From positions 62,001 through 126,000 of the forward strand of contig NZ_FWER01000004.1 in the NCBI RefSeq assembly GCF_900169785.1: 64,000 nt of DNA, written 5' to 3'. Below the pieces are notes generated by a model. That model saw nothing but the letters and a program-made list of their open reading frames with translations, made no database searches and was not told the origin of the DNA. This DNA comes from Rhizobium sullae. GTDB taxonomy: Bacteria; Pseudomonadota; Alphaproteobacteria; Rhizobiales; Rhizobiaceae. The position numbers were made by a program, and so were the translations under genes. Shown one piece after another: positions 51,541-61,217 of this stretch (its first letter is position 1; each line of letters starts with the position of its first letter).

Positions 51541-53385
51541 ATGACCAAGTCATTTAGCTTCGGTCTGTTGACCGCATCGATGCTGGCCCTCAGCGCCGGC
51601 GCAGCCTTCGCGGACTACCAGCTCAATATTCTTCATATTAACGATTTCCATTCACGCATCGAGTCGATCAACAAGTTCGATTCCACCTGCTCGGCGGAGG
51701 ACGAAGGCAAGAACGCGTGCTTCGGCGGCGCCGCCCGCTTGAAGACCGCGATCGACCAGCGCCGTCAGGCGCTCTCCGGCCAGAACGTCCTGCTGCTGAA
51801 CGCCGGCGACAACTTTCAGGGCTCGCTCTTCTACACGACCTACAAGGGTACTGCGGAAGCCGAAATGCTGAACGCCATGAAATTCGACGTCATGACCGTC
51901 GGCAATCATGAATTTGACGACAGCGAGGACGGTCTCGCCGCCTTCCTCGACAAGGTGCAGTTCCCGGTCATTTCCGCCAACGTCCTTGCCGCCGACGGCG
52001 CGAAGGTCGGCGATCGCATCAAGCCTTCATTAGTACTCGATGTCGGCGGCCAGAAGATCGGCATCGTCGGGGCTGTGGCCAATGATACTGAAGAGCTTTC
52101 CTCTCCCGGCCCCAAGGTGATGATTGCCGAAGATGTCCAGACGATCACCGCCGCCATCGGGGAACTAAAGGCGCAGGGCATCAACAAGATCATCGCTCTC
52201 ACCCATGTCGGCTATCCGCGCGATCTCGCAGCCATCGCCAAGATTGCGGATGTCGATGTGGTCGTCGGCGGCCACTCGCACAGCCTGCTTTCGAACACCG
52301 ATCCGAAGGCGGAAGGCCCCTACCCGACGATGGTAGACAATCCGGGCGGCTACAAGGTGCCGGTCGTGCAGGCTGCCTCCTACAGCAAGTATCTCGGCGA
52401 TCTCGTCGTCGACTTCGACGACAGCGGCGTCGTCAAGAGCGCCAAGGGCGATCCGATCCTGATCGACTCCTCCTTCACGCCCGACCCGGCCCTCGTTGCC
52501 CGTATCCAGGAGCTGGCAAAACCGATCGAAGAACTCCGCAAGAAGGTCATCGGCGCATCCGAAGCGCCGATCGAGGGCGACCGCACGGTTTGCCGCGTCA
52601 AGGAGTGCTCGATGGGCAACCTCGTCGCCGACGCCATGCTGGACCGCACGAAAAACCAGGGCATGCAGATCGCCATCCAGAACGGCGGCGGCCTGCGCGC
52701 CTCGATCGACGGTGGCGATATCACCCAGGGCGAGGTCATCACCGTCCTGCCGTTCCAGAATACGGTGGCCACCTTCCAGCTGACGGGCGCGGACATCGTC
52801 AAGGCGCTGGAAAACGGCGTCAGCCAGATCGACGAGGGCGCTGGCCGCTTCCCGCAGGTTGCCGGCCTGAAGTACAGCTTCGACAAATCCAAGCCGGCAG
52901 GCAGCCGCATCAGCGACGTCCAAGTGAGGGAAGGCGATGCATTCGTCCCGATCGCTCCCGCCAAGAGCTACGGTGTCGTCACGAACAACTTCATGCGCGC
53001 CGGCGGCGACGGTTATTCGATCTTCGAAACGGCCGGCAAGAACGCCTATGATTTCGGCCCGGATCTTGCGGACGTAACCGTCGAATATCTGGCGGCCCAT
53101 AACCCCTACAAGCCCTATACCGACGGCCGCATAACGGCGCTCGCATCGGCTGAGGCTGCAGCGCCTGCGGCTCCAGCTGCGACGGCACCTGCTCCCGCAG
53201 CCACTGCACCTGCACCGGCTGCAACGCCGGCAAACCACGTTATCGCGGCAGGTGACACGCTTTGGGATCTTGCTAAGCAATTCTACGGTGACGGCGAACT
53301 TTGGAAGAAGATCTCCGAAGCCAACGGCAATCCAGACCCGCGCCGTCTGATGGTGGGCAAGGAGCTTCAGGTTCCCGCGAAGTAA
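51541..53385 (+). CDS. Periplasmic 5'-nucleotidase/UDP-sugar hydrolase with a C-terminal LysM domain
   Basis: A 614-residue exported metallophosphatase. Signal peptide 1-24 (SFGLLTASMLALSAGAAFAD). Next the metallophosphatase domain with DFHSR, GDNFQGSLF, GNHEFDD and GGHSHSLL, then the C-terminal nucleotidase domain with QNGGGLRASIDGGDI and the substrate loop GDGYSIF. It cleaves phosphate from nucleotides outside the cell. After an Ala/Pro repeat (AAPAATAPAPAATAPAPAAT, about 541-560) comes a LysM domain with GDTLWDLAKQFYGDGELWKK, which binds peptidoglycan. UshA-like enzymes normally lack LysM. The ATG has AGGAGAACAGG ahead. Confidence 0.92.
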   Translation: MTKSFSFGLLTASMLALSAGAAFADYQLNILHINDFHSRIESINKFDSTCSAEDEGKNACFGGAARLKTAIDQRRQALSGQNVLLLNAGDNFQGSLFYTTYKGTAEAEMLNAMKFDVMTVGNHEFDDSEDGLAAFLDKVQFPVISANVLAADGAKVGDRIKPSLVLDVGGQKIGIVGAVANDTEELSSPGPKVMIAEDVQTITAAIGELKAQGINKIIALTHVGYPRDLAAIAKIADVDVVVGGHSHSLLSNTDPKAEGPYPTMVDNPGGYKVPVVQAASYSKYLGDLVVDFDDSGVVKSAKGDPILIDSSFTPDPALVARIQELAKPIEELRKKVIGASEAPIEGDRTVCRVKECSMGNLVADAMLDRTKNQGMQIAIQNGGGLRASIDGGDITQGEVITVLPFQNTVATFQLTGADIVKALENGVSQIDEGAGRFPQVAGLKYSFDKSKPAGSRISDVQVREGDAFVPIAPAKSYGVVTNNFMRAGGDGYSIFETAGKNAYDFGPDLADVTVEYLAAHNPYKPYTDGRITALASAEAAAPAAPAATAPAPAATAPAPAATPANHVIAAGDTLWDLAKQFYGDGELWKKISEANGNPDPRRLMVGKELQVPAK

Positions 53386-53407
53386 GACGATTTGTCCCGA
53401 GCTTGAA

Positions 53408-53439
53408 AGCCGGTCCGGGGTTTCCCGGGCCGGTTTTTC
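53408..53439 (+). terminator. Terminator after the nucleotidase gene
   Basis: Stem CCGGTCCGGG / CCCGGGCCGG with one G-T pair and a 4-base loop (53410-53433), then TTTTT. Confidence 0.85.
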
Positions 53440-53511
53440 TACTTATAGGGATGAGCCAACCGAGCCCGACTGCGCATGAGCGGGTAGAGACTATTAAGCG
53501 TTGGGGCCAAG

Positions 53512-54546
53512 ATGACCATTGCAACTTCATACCTCCCGGCGGAGCATCCACCCGTCAAGTTCGGCAGGGTCGGTGTTCTTCTCGTCAATCTCGGCACGCC
53601 TGACGGCACCGACTACACATCCATGCGACGCTATCTGCGCGAATTCCTGACAGACAAACGCGTCATCGAATGGTCGCCGTGGAAATGGTATCCGATCCTC
53701 TTCGGCATTGTCCTTAACACCCGCCCCCAGAAGGTCGGTAAGGCCTACGAGACGATCTGGAACAAGGATAATAACGAGAGCTATCTGCGTACCTACACGC
53801 GCAACCAGTCCGATCTCATGGCCGCGCGTCTGAAGGACCTGCCGAACGTCAAGGTCGATTGGGCGATGCGCTACGGCACGCCCTCCATCGGCTCGCGCAT
53901 CGACGCACTAAAGGACGAAGGCTGCGACCGCATCGTTCTTTTCCCGCTCTATCCGCAATATGCGGCAGCAACGACCGCGACGGTCAACGACAAGGCATTC
54001 CAGCATCTCTTGAAGATGCGCTGGCAGCCGGCGCTGCGGACCGTGCCGGACTACCATGACGATGAAACCTATATCGAGGCGCTCGCCAGTTCGGTGACGA
54101 AGCGTCTTGGGACGCTCGACTGGGAACCGGAGATGATCCTTGCTTCGTTCCACGGCATCCCACTCTCCTATTCCGAACAAGGCGATCCCTATTACTTCCA
54201 GTGCCAGAAGACAGGGCACCTGCTCCGCAAAAAGCTCGGCCTTTCGGAGGAGAAGTTCATGGTCACCTTCCAGTCCCGCTTTGGGCCGGAAGAATGGCTG
54301 CAACCCTATACGGACAAGACCGTCGAGAAGCTGGCGCAGGACGGCGTCAAACGCATCGCCGTCCTTAATCCGGGTTTCGTCTCCGACTGTCTGGAGACAC
54401 TGGAAGAGATCGCCGAGCAGGCGGCTCACTCCTTCCACGCGAACGGCGGCGAGAAATTTGCGCATATCCCCTGCCTCAACGACAGCGACGACGGCATGCG
54501 CGTGCTGGAAAAAGTCGTGCGTCGCGAGTTGCTCGGCTGGGTCTGA
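53512..54546 (+). CDS. hemH: Ferrochelatase
   Basis: The last haem-synthesis enzyme; puts Fe2+ into protoporphyrin IX at the membrane surface. The 344 residues have GRVGVLLVNLGTPD (about 19-32) at the start, the catalytic His214 in ASFHGIP, and the metal-path and porphyrin motifs QSRFGPEEWLQPYT (near 255) and NPGFVSDCLETLEEI. The ATG follows GGGGCCAAG. It lies alone between a terminator and the SPFH gene. Confidence 0.96.
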   Translation: MTIATSYLPAEHPPVKFGRVGVLLVNLGTPDGTDYTSMRRYLREFLTDKRVIEWSPWKWYPILFGIVLNTRPQKVGKAYETIWNKDNNESYLRTYTRNQSDLMAARLKDLPNVKVDWAMRYGTPSIGSRIDALKDEGCDRIVLFPLYPQYAAATTATVNDKAFQHLLKMRWQPALRTVPDYHDDETYIEALASSVTKRLGTLDWEPEMILASFHGIPLSYSEQGDPYYFQCQKTGHLLRKKLGLSEEKFMVTFQSRFGPEEWLQPYTDKTVEKLAQDGVKRIAVLNPGFVSDCLETLEEIAEQAAHSFHANGGEKFAHIPCLNDSDDGMRVLEKVVRRELLGWV

Positions 54547-54630
54547 CGGTCGTCATTTCCCAATTGCAAAGAACATGTTAACTCACCACATCCGATGTTG
54601 TGGCGCGGCCTGCGCCGAGGGAGGGGTTTC

Positions 54631-55641
54631 ATGGTCTTGGGCGGTTTCGATATCGTCGTTATTGCGCTCGTCGTCTTCGTCATCCTGGTGCTTTTTGCAG
54701 GCGTCAAGACGGTGCCGCAGGGCTATCGCTATACGATCGAGCGGTTCGGACGCTATACGCGGACGCTGGAGCCGGGCCTCAACATCATCACGCCCTTCAT
54801 CGAGCGCATCGGCGCCCGCTTGAACGTCATGGAGCAGGTGCTCGATGTTCCTACCCAGGAAGTCATCACCCGCGACAACGCTTCCGTCGCCGCCGATGCC
54901 GTCGCCTTCTACCAGGTCCTGAATGCCGCTCAGGCCGCCTACCAGGTCTCCAATCTCGAAAACGCCATCCTCAACCTGACGATGACCAATATCCGTTCCG
55001 TCATGGGCTCCATGGATCTCGACGAGCTTCTGTCCAACCGCGATGCGATCAACGACCGGCTGCTGCGCGTCGTTGATGACGCGGTGCAGCCCTGGGGTAT
55101 CAAGGTCACGCGCATCGAGATCAAGGACATCCGTCCACCGACCGATCTCGTCGACGCCATGGCACGGCAGATGAAGGCCGAACGTGAGAAGCGTGCCCAA
55201 ATTCTGGAAGCCGAAGGTTCGCGCAACGCCCAGATCCTTCGCGCCGAAGGGGCCAAGCAATCGGCGATCCTCGAAGCGGAAGGCCAGCGCGAGGCAGCGT
55301 TTCGCGAGGCGGAAGCCCGGGAGCGTCTGGCCGAGGCCGAGGCCAAGGCGACAAAGATGGTCTCGGAAGCAATCGCCGCCGGCGATGTGCAGGCGATCAA
55401 CTACTTCGTCGCTCAAAAATATACCGAGGCACTTACCGCGATCGGCTCGGCTTCCAATTCCAAGATTGTCATGATGCCGATGGAAGCCTCGTCCATTATC
55501 GGCTCTCTGAGCGGTATCGGCGCGATCGCTAGGGAGGTCTTCGGCGACGGCAACAATCCGCCCTCCCCGCCACGTCCGCGTCAAGTGCCGTCGCGCACGA
55601 ACCCGCCGGTCAATCCCTTCAACCAAACCCCGGAGCGCTGA
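54631..55641 (+). CDS. SPFH/Band 7 protein, QmcA/stomatin-like
   Basis: A 336-residue membrane-anchored protein of the SPFH (stomatin/prohibitin/flotillin/HflK) family. A single helix ([20 protein letters not shown]) comes first; then the SPFH domain (about 25-190) with [19 protein letters not shown] and [17 protein letters not shown], then a charged coiled coil with repeats of [14 protein letters not shown] and a Pro-rich end. It forms rings that organise membrane proteins or proteases. The ATG at 54631 has GGGAGGGG before it; the frame is open 12 codons further. The NfeD gene follows after 3 bases; these two are a known functional pair. Confidence 0.92.
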   Translation: MVLGGFDIVVIALVVFVILVLFAGVKTVPQGYRYTIERFGRYTRTLEPGLNIITPFIERIGARLNVMEQVLDVPTQEVITRDNASVAADAVAFYQVLNAAQAAYQVSNLENAILNLTMTNIRSVMGSMDLDELLSNRDAINDRLLRVVDDAVQPWGIKVTRIEIKDIRPPTDLVDAMARQMKAEREKRAQILEAEGSRNAQILRAEGAKQSAILEAEGQREAAFREAEARERLAEAEAKATKMVSEAIAAGDVQAINYFVAQKYTEALTAIGSASNSKIVMMPMEASSIIGSLSGIGAIAREVFGDGNNPPSPPRPRQVPSRTNPPVNPFNQTPER

Positions 55642-55644
55642 CGA

Positions 55645-56100
55645 ATGCTGGCACGCATCGTTGCAGAATTGGGACCATGGAGCTGGTGGATCGTGGGCCT
55701 GGTGCTGCTTGCCGCCGAGATGATCGTGCCTGGCTTTTTCCTCGTCTGGATCGGGCTCGCCGCACTCGCCATAGGCGTTCTGTCGCTACTGTTTTGGGAT
55801 GCCGCCTTCTGGGTCTGGGAAACGCAGCTCATCCTGTTCGCTGTCCTGGCCGTTGCCGCGACACTCCTCGGCCGCCGGCTAACGCTTCGCCATAATGTGA
55901 CTGACGAGCCCTTCCTCAATCAGCGGGGCGCAAGTCTCGTCGGCCGAACGGCAACGCTCTCGGAACCGATCGCCGAAGGCCGCGGCCGCATTCGCCTCGA
56001 TGATACGATCTGGCGGGTGACAGGCCCGAACCTCCCGGCCGGAACGCAGGTGAAGGTGGTCGCAAGCAATGGCCGCGACCTGACGGTCGAGCCGCTCTAA
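55645..56100 (+). CDS. NfeD-family membrane protein
   Basis: A 151-residue protein: three hydrophobic segments (about 10-85) and a C-terminal OB-fold (about 95-150) with RGASLVGRTATLSEPIAEGRG and VTGPNLPAGTQVKVV. NfeD proteins act with the SPFH partner, here encoded 3 bases upstream. The gene ends exactly where the convergent kdsD gene ends (adjacent stop codons). Confidence 0.92.
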   Translation: MLARIVAELGPWSWWIVGLVLLAAEMIVPGFFLVWIGLAALAIGVLSLLFWDAAFWVWETQLILFAVLAVAATLLGRRLTLRHNVTDEPFLNQRGASLVGRTATLSEPIAEGRGRIRLDDTIWRVTGPNLPAGTQVKVVASNGRDLTVEPL

Positions 56101-57099
56101 TCAGGCGACGCCGATCCGCAAGAGATCGTGAAAATGCACCAGGCCCGCCGGTCTGTTGTCGTCATCGATGACGATCAGTGCGCCGATTTGATACTGCTCC
56201 AGCAATGCCAGCGCGCTTGTTGCAAGCGCCGTCGGCTTCACGGTCTTCGGCGTGCGCGTCATGATATCGTCGACGCAAAGCTCGGACAGATTGCGTGTAA
56301 GGTTGCGGGCAATGTCCCCCTCGGTAACGATGCCGCAGAGCCGCCCGTCTTCCTCTAGAACGCCGACGCAGCCAAAATGCTTGCGCGACAGCACTTGGAT
56401 CGCCTCCGGCATTGGCGTCCCCTTCGGCACCAGCGGCACGCGCTCGCCAGTGTGCATGACGTCGCCGACATGCGTCAGGCTGGCGCCGAGCTTTCCGCCC
56501 GGATGGAAGACATGGAAATCCCGCGCCGTGAAACCGCGCGCTTCAAGCAACGCGATCGCCAGCGCATCCCCGAGGGCGAGTTGCATCAATGTCGATGTCG
56601 TTGGCGCAAGCCCGTTCGGGCAGGCTTCCTGTTCGTTCGGGATCAGCAATACGATGTCAGATGCTGTCGCCAGCGACGAGCGCTCGCTGCACGTGAGCGC
56701 GATCAAAGGAATGGAGAATCGGCGTGTATAGGCAATGATGCTGCGCAGTTCTGCGCTTTCGCCGCCTTTGGATATGGCGAGGACAAGATCGTCCCTCGCG
56801 ATCATCCCGAGGTCGCCGTGATTGGCCTCCGCGGCGTGAACGAAAAACGCCGGCGTGCCCGTCGAAGCAAGAGTAGCCGCCAATTTTGTACCAATGTGCC
56901 CGCTTTTGCCGACACCAGTCACGATGACTCGGCCGCTAATGCCGCCGATCGTCTCAACCGCTTGAGAAAAGGGCTCAGACAGGCCGTCGTTCAAGGCGCG
57001 TTCCAGCGCCTCAAGGCCGCGTCTCTCCGTCTCGATCGTCCGCTTGGCGGATTCGAGCACACTGTTTTCAACAAGTTTGACCGCTTTCCTCATGGCCAT
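56101..57099 (-). CDS. kdsD: D-arabinose 5-phosphate isomerase (KdsD/KpsF)
   Basis: Converts ribulose 5-phosphate to arabinose 5-phosphate, the first step to KDO of lipopolysaccharide and capsule. The 332 residues are a SIS sugar-isomerase domain (about 40-190; VTGVGKSGHIGTKLA, and NHGDLGMIARDD with the substrate loop) followed by two CBS domains (about 215-330; VGVLEEDGRLCGIVTEGDI, and DNRPAGLVHFHDLLRIG). A second kdsD copy elsewhere is possible. It is divergent from the outer-membrane barrel gene. Confidence 0.94.
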   Translation of the reverse strand: MAMRKAVKLVENSVLESAKRTIETERRGLEALERALNDGLSEPFSQAVETIGGISGRVIVTGVGKSGHIGTKLAATLASTGTPAFFVHAAEANHGDLGMIARDDLVLAISKGGESAELRSIIAYTRRFSIPLIALTCSERSSLATASDIVLLIPNEQEACPNGLAPTTSTLMQLALGDALAIALLEARGFTARDFHVFHPGGKLGASLTHVGDVMHTGERVPLVPKGTPMPEAIQVLSRKHFGCVGVLEEDGRLCGIVTEGDIARNLTRNLSELCVDDIMTRTPKTVKPTALATSALALLEQYQIGALIVIDDDNRPAGLVHFHDLLRIGVA

Positions 57100-57237
57100 G
57101 CGTTAGCGCTTTTCATTTAAGGTGTCCACCCATGCCGCTTTGCAACCTGTGAACAGAGCGCTGTAGCCGAAACGAATGATTAACCACAAGGCTTTACGTT
57201 CGGGTAACAAATTGAGCATGCCACGCGCGGAATCCGG

Positions 57238-58821
57238 ATGGCCAAGGAAAATGAGACGAGCAGTTTGACGCCGCTCCGCGCGACGCGTTTTGCCGTGTCT
57301 TCTATCGTTCTCTGCGCTGTGTTTCTTCCACCTGGCCCTGGGTTTGCTCAGTCCACGCAGAGCAGCATCAGCAGCGGCACATCCGGCTATTCGTCTGCAT
57401 CCAGTTCGCAGCCGTATAGCGGTTCCTCGAATGCACAGCAGTCTTTTCCCGCCGGCAATGGCGCAGTCGATGATAGCGATATAGCAAATCCTTCCAACGA
57501 TGAATTAATCAGCGGCACCTCATCCAACTCAGGTCAACAAGCCGGAACATCAACAACAGCCGGGGCAACGAATCAGGATCCGTCCGATGAAACGACCGGC
57601 TCCATCCTCGATGAGGAGATACGCCGCCTGAACACCCGCGAACCAGCGGTCGATGACAGGAGGGCGCCACGGAAACTGGAGGAAACCCTCTCGGCCCAGG
57701 AGACGGCGGGCATCCACGTCGGCACCTTCGTACTGCGCCCCTCCGTTACCCAGTCGATCAATACCGAAACCACGAAGGACGGCAGCACGAAGGAAACCCG
57801 TGCTTTCCTCGAAACCGATGCCTACGCAACACTGACCTCCGATTGGGCGCTGCATCAGCTCCTCATCACCAGCCAGGGCACATGGCAGCAGAATATCAGC
57901 GGTAGCGGCGAAGAGCAGCCCGCCTTCGACATCGACGGCGACCTTCGCCTCGACCTGCATGACGACACGGTCGCGCATATCAAGGGCGGATACCGGTTCT
58001 ATCGCGAGGACACCGACGATCCCGACGCAATCGCCGATGCCGAGCAGCAATCGGACGTGCAGGAGTTTTCGGCGGGCGCATCCGTCGAGCGCGATTTCGG
58101 GATCTTGCGCGGTACCGCAGCACTCGATCTGACACGGACGATCTACTCCGACGCCGTGCTTTCGAACGGCACGAGGGTCTCGCTCAGCGACCGCAACCAG
58201 ACGTCAGGCACATTGCGGACCCGCGTCGGCTACGAGCTTTCGCCCGCACTCATTCCCTTCATCGAGGCCTCCATCGGCACAACGGTCTACGATGAAACGC
58301 GGGATTCGGCAGGCTTTGCACGCTCCGGCGACAGCTACGGTGTCATAGCCGGCGTCGAAATCGATCTCGGAGAAAAGCTGAAAGGCGAAGTCGGTCTCGG
58401 CTACGAAACTGCAACCTTTGATGATAGCCGCCTCGACTCGATCGACACCGCAACCGTCGACGCAAACCTCCTCTGGTCGCCGCTGCGTGGAACCGACGTT
58501 CGTTTTGATCTATCGACCAGCATCCAACCTTCAACGACGGCTGGTCAGAGCGGTTATATCTCGCACGTGCTGACGACGGCGATCACGCATCAGCTGCGCG
58601 ACAATCTTCAAGCAACGGTGCTGGGTGGGGTGACTTTGCGGGACTATCCGTCCGGCGGCAGCAGCGACGAGACGGTCTACACCGCGAGCGGCGGATTGAC
58701 CTGGAACATCAACCGCTATCTCGATTTCACCAGCACGCTGGGATACGAGCTGACGACGCGGGATGTAGGCGCCGACTCGCAGCAATGGCGAGCCGGCGTC
58801 GGTCTCAAGCTGAAACGCTAG
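57238..58821 (+). CDS. Outer-membrane beta-barrel protein
   Basis: A 527-residue exported protein. The signal peptide is residues 14-38 (VSSIVLCAVFLPPGPGFAQS). Next a Ser/Gly/Thr/Asn-rich low-complexity stretch (39-125) that may be disordered, then about 380 residues of alternating beta strands with charged turns, such as HVGTFVLRPSVTQSINT and GVGLKLKR at the very end. It fits the outer-membrane beta-barrel (BBP2-type) family that in rhizobia is often found near polysaccharide genes; galU and kdsD are next to it. The export substrate is unknown. The start ATG is at 57238, with CGCGGAATCCGG before it. Confidence 0.83.
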   Translation: MAKENETSSLTPLRATRFAVSSIVLCAVFLPPGPGFAQSTQSSISSGTSGYSSASSSQPYSGSSNAQQSFPAGNGAVDDSDIANPSNDELISGTSSNSGQQAGTSTTAGATNQDPSDETTGSILDEEIRRLNTREPAVDDRRAPRKLEETLSAQETAGIHVGTFVLRPSVTQSINTETTKDGSTKETRAFLETDAYATLTSDWALHQLLITSQGTWQQNISGSGEEQPAFDIDGDLRLDLHDDTVAHIKGGYRFYREDTDDPDAIADAEQQSDVQEFSAGASVERDFGILRGTAALDLTRTIYSDAVLSNGTRVSLSDRNQTSGTLRTRVGYELSPALIPFIEASIGTTVYDETRDSAGFARSGDSYGVIAGVEIDLGEKLKGEVGLGYETATFDDSRLDSIDTATVDANLLWSPLRGTDVRFDLSTSIQPSTTAGQSGYISHVLTTAITHQLRDNLQATVLGGVTLRDYPSGGSSDETVYTASGGLTWNINRYLDFTSTLGYELTTRDVGADSQQWRAGVGLKLKR

Positions 58822-58823
58822 CC

Positions 58824-59711
58824 TCAAAGGCCTTTCAGCAGTGCCTTGAAACCGTCTTCGACGGTCGGGCGAATATCCGCACGTTCGAGTGCGAACGCCA
58901 CGTTGGCCAGGATGAAACCATCCTTCGCGCCGCAGTCGTAGGTCGTGCCACGGAAGTGGTAGCCTGCAAAATCCTGTTCCTTGAGCAACTTCAGCATGCC
59001 GTCGGTCAGCTGGATTTCATTGCCGGCACCGCGCTCCTGCGTCTCGAGGATCTTGAAGATTTCCGGCTGCAGAATGTAGCGGCCGTTGATGAAGAAGTTG
59101 GAGGGTGCAGTGCCTTTGGCTGGCTTTTCGACCATACCAGTGATGCGGAAACCCTCGCCGATCGGTTCGCCCGCTCCCACGATGCCGTATCTGTGCGCCT
59201 GCTCCGGATCGCACTCTTCAACGGCGATGATGTTGCCACCGCTCTGGGCATAGAGATCGATCATGCCCTTCATGCAGCCCTTGCCTTCCACCTTCATGAT
59301 CATGTCCGGCAGCAGCAGGGCGAAAGGTTCGTCGCCGACGATCTCTCGGGCGCACCATACGGCGTGGCCGAGGCCGAGCGGCTCCTGCTGACGTGTGAAG
59401 CTGACCGTGCCTGCTTTCGGAAGCTGATTGGCGAGCAGCGTCATTTCCGCCTGCTTGCTGCGTTCCTTCAGCGTTTGCTCGAGTTCGAAATGAATGTCGA
59501 AATAGTCTTCGATGATATGCTTGTTGCGGCCCGTCACGAAAACGAAGTGTTCAATGCCGGCTTCGAGCGCCTCGTCGATCACATACTGGATGATCGGTTT
59601 ATCGACGACAGTCAGCATTTCCTTCGGAACGGCTTTGGTGGCCGGGAGGAACCGTGTCCCCAAACCTGCAACCGGAAATACCGCTTTACGAACTTTTTTC
59701 TGCTGTCCCAC
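58824..59711 (-). CDS. galU: UTP-glucose-1-phosphate uridylyltransferase
   Basis: Makes UDP-glucose from UTP and glucose 1-phosphate, for exopolysaccharide, lipopolysaccharide and beta-glucan. The 295 residues open with the nucleotide loop [20 protein letters not shown] (10-29), and have [17 protein letters not shown] and [20 protein letters not shown]. The rhizobial exopolysaccharide name for such an enzyme is exoN. GTAGACCTCCTAGG upstream, read on the minus strand as CCTAGGAGGTCTAC, gives an AGGAGG ribosome site. It is convergent with the barrel gene (stops 3 bases apart). Confidence 0.96.
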   Translation of the reverse strand: MGQQKKVRKAVFPVAGLGTRFLPATKAVPKEMLTVVDKPIIQYVIDEALEAGIEHFVFVTGRNKHIIEDYFDIHFELEQTLKERSKQAEMTLLANQLPKAGTVSFTRQQEPLGLGHAVWCAREIVGDEPFALLLPDMIMKVEGKGCMKGMIDLYAQSGGNIIAVEECDPEQAHRYGIVGAGEPIGEGFRITGMVEKPAKGTAPSNFFINGRYILQPEIFKILETQERGAGNEIQLTDGMLKLLKEQDFAGYHFRGTTYDCGAKDGFILANVAFALERADIRPTVEDGFKALLKGL

Positions 59712-59913
59712 GTAGACCTCCTAGGGGGCTGGATCGCTTTTACACTCAAGCTATTTAGGGTGAACTAGATTAGAATCGCTACCGTTTTGCAAAGGATGAC
59801 GGGAGAAGCCGGTCATGGTAAAGAATTTGTTGACTCCGTTCCGGTAGTGTCGGGTTTGGCCGGAAACCGCAACTCCGCCGCACGTGTAACGAAGATGACG
59901 GATACGACTGCCG

Positions 59914-61137
59914 ATGGCCCAGAATCGCAAATACTCCCTTCATGGTCTTGCTCTCGCCCTCATTGTGACCGCTTCCGCAGGTCTGGCTCCCCATAACGCG
60001 GCTGCCGACCAGCGGTTCCAGAAGTGGATCGCGGACTTTTACCAAACTGCCGCGCAAAATGGCATCAGCAAGGCAACCTACCGGAAAGCTTTCGCAGGCG
60101 TGACTGAACCGGACCCAACAGTCCTTGAAAAGGCGGCCTATCAGCCGGAATTCAGGGCCAAGATTTGGGACTATGTAGACTCCCGCGTGAACCCCTATAC
60201 AGCCGAGATCGGCCGCAAAATGGCCGCAAAGCATGCGGCAACCCTTACCGCGATCGAACGGCATTTTGGCGTCGACAAGAACATCATTCTGGCGATCTGG
60301 TCGATGGAATCAAATTATGGCGCCGTGCTCCAAAAGGACGACCGCCTACACTACGTGCCGCGCGCGCTGGCGACCCTTGCCTACGCGGACGACCGCCGCG
60401 CCAAATACGCCAAGAAGCAGCTCGTCGCCGCGCTGAAGATTCTGCAGAACGGCGATATCTCGGCCGATGGCATGACGGGATCCTGGGCAGGCGCCATGGG
60501 CCATACGCAGTTCATCCCGACAAGCTATCTGCTCTATGCGGTCGATGCCGACCGCAACGGTCATCGCGACATATGGAATTCCGTGCCGGACGCGCTTGCG
60601 ACCTCCGCTAATCTTCTCGCAAAGAACGGCTGGGACACCGGCAGAACATGGGGCTACGAAGTCTCGGTTCCGGCGAGCCTGGCAAAGCAGGCCGGTAAGA
60701 CGCATACGATCGCGCAGTGGGCAGCGATGGGCGTCACCCGCCCCAACGGCAAGGGTTTCCGCGACGGCTCAACAAGGGCCGTGCTGAAGATGCCGGCCGG
60801 CGCCGGCGGTCCCGGCTTCCTGATGACCGCGAACTTTTTCACCATCAAGAGGTACAATGCTTCCGACAGCTACGCGCTCGCCGTCGGTTTGCTTGCTGAT
60901 GAAATCGCCGGTTATGGCGGCGTGAAGCAGCGTTGGCCGCGCCCGGACGGCACGCTCGACATGAAGGAAAAATTCGAGCTGCAAAATCGCTTGAAGACGC
61001 TCGGCTATTACAATGGCGAGGTCGACGGCAATTTCGGTTCAGGTTCGAAAGCCGCGATCTCGGCTGTTCAGGAACGCCTCGGCATGCAGGCCGATGGCGA
61101 ACCTTCGCTCCCCCTCCTGAACGCGCTCCGGCGCTAG
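59914..61137 (+). CDS. Lytic murein transglycosylase (MltB family)
   Basis: A 407-residue periplasmic enzyme that cleaves the glycan strands of peptidoglycan. Signal peptide 1-31 (LHGLALALIVTASAGLAPH). The catalytic Glu132 is in LAIWSMESNYGAVL; the substrate groove follows at TGSWAGAMGHTQFIPTSYLL. A peptidoglycan-binding type 1 domain ends the protein (about 350-405; LQNRLKTLGYYNGEVDGNFG). It resembles the MltB-type soluble transglycosylases. The DUF459 gene lies 80 bases downstream on the same strand. Confidence 0.93.
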   Translation: MAQNRKYSLHGLALALIVTASAGLAPHNAAADQRFQKWIADFYQTAAQNGISKATYRKAFAGVTEPDPTVLEKAAYQPEFRAKIWDYVDSRVNPYTAEIGRKMAAKHAATLTAIERHFGVDKNIILAIWSMESNYGAVLQKDDRLHYVPRALATLAYADDRRAKYAKKQLVAALKILQNGDISADGMTGSWAGAMGHTQFIPTSYLLYAVDADRNGHRDIWNSVPDALATSANLLAKNGWDTGRTWGYEVSVPASLAKQAGKTHTIAQWAAMGVTRPNGKGFRDGSTRAVLKMPAGAGGPGFLMTANFFTIKRYNASDSYALAVGLLADEIAGYGGVKQRWPRPDGTLDMKEKFELQNRLKTLGYYNGEVDGNFGSGSKAAISAVQERLGMQADGEPSLPLLNALRR

Positions 61138-61217
61138 AAAGGAAAAATCCGCGACATAGATTTCATGAGAGTGGACGCCTGCGTCCCCTCCATGCGAAAA
61201 TGTCGCGAGAGGTGGGC

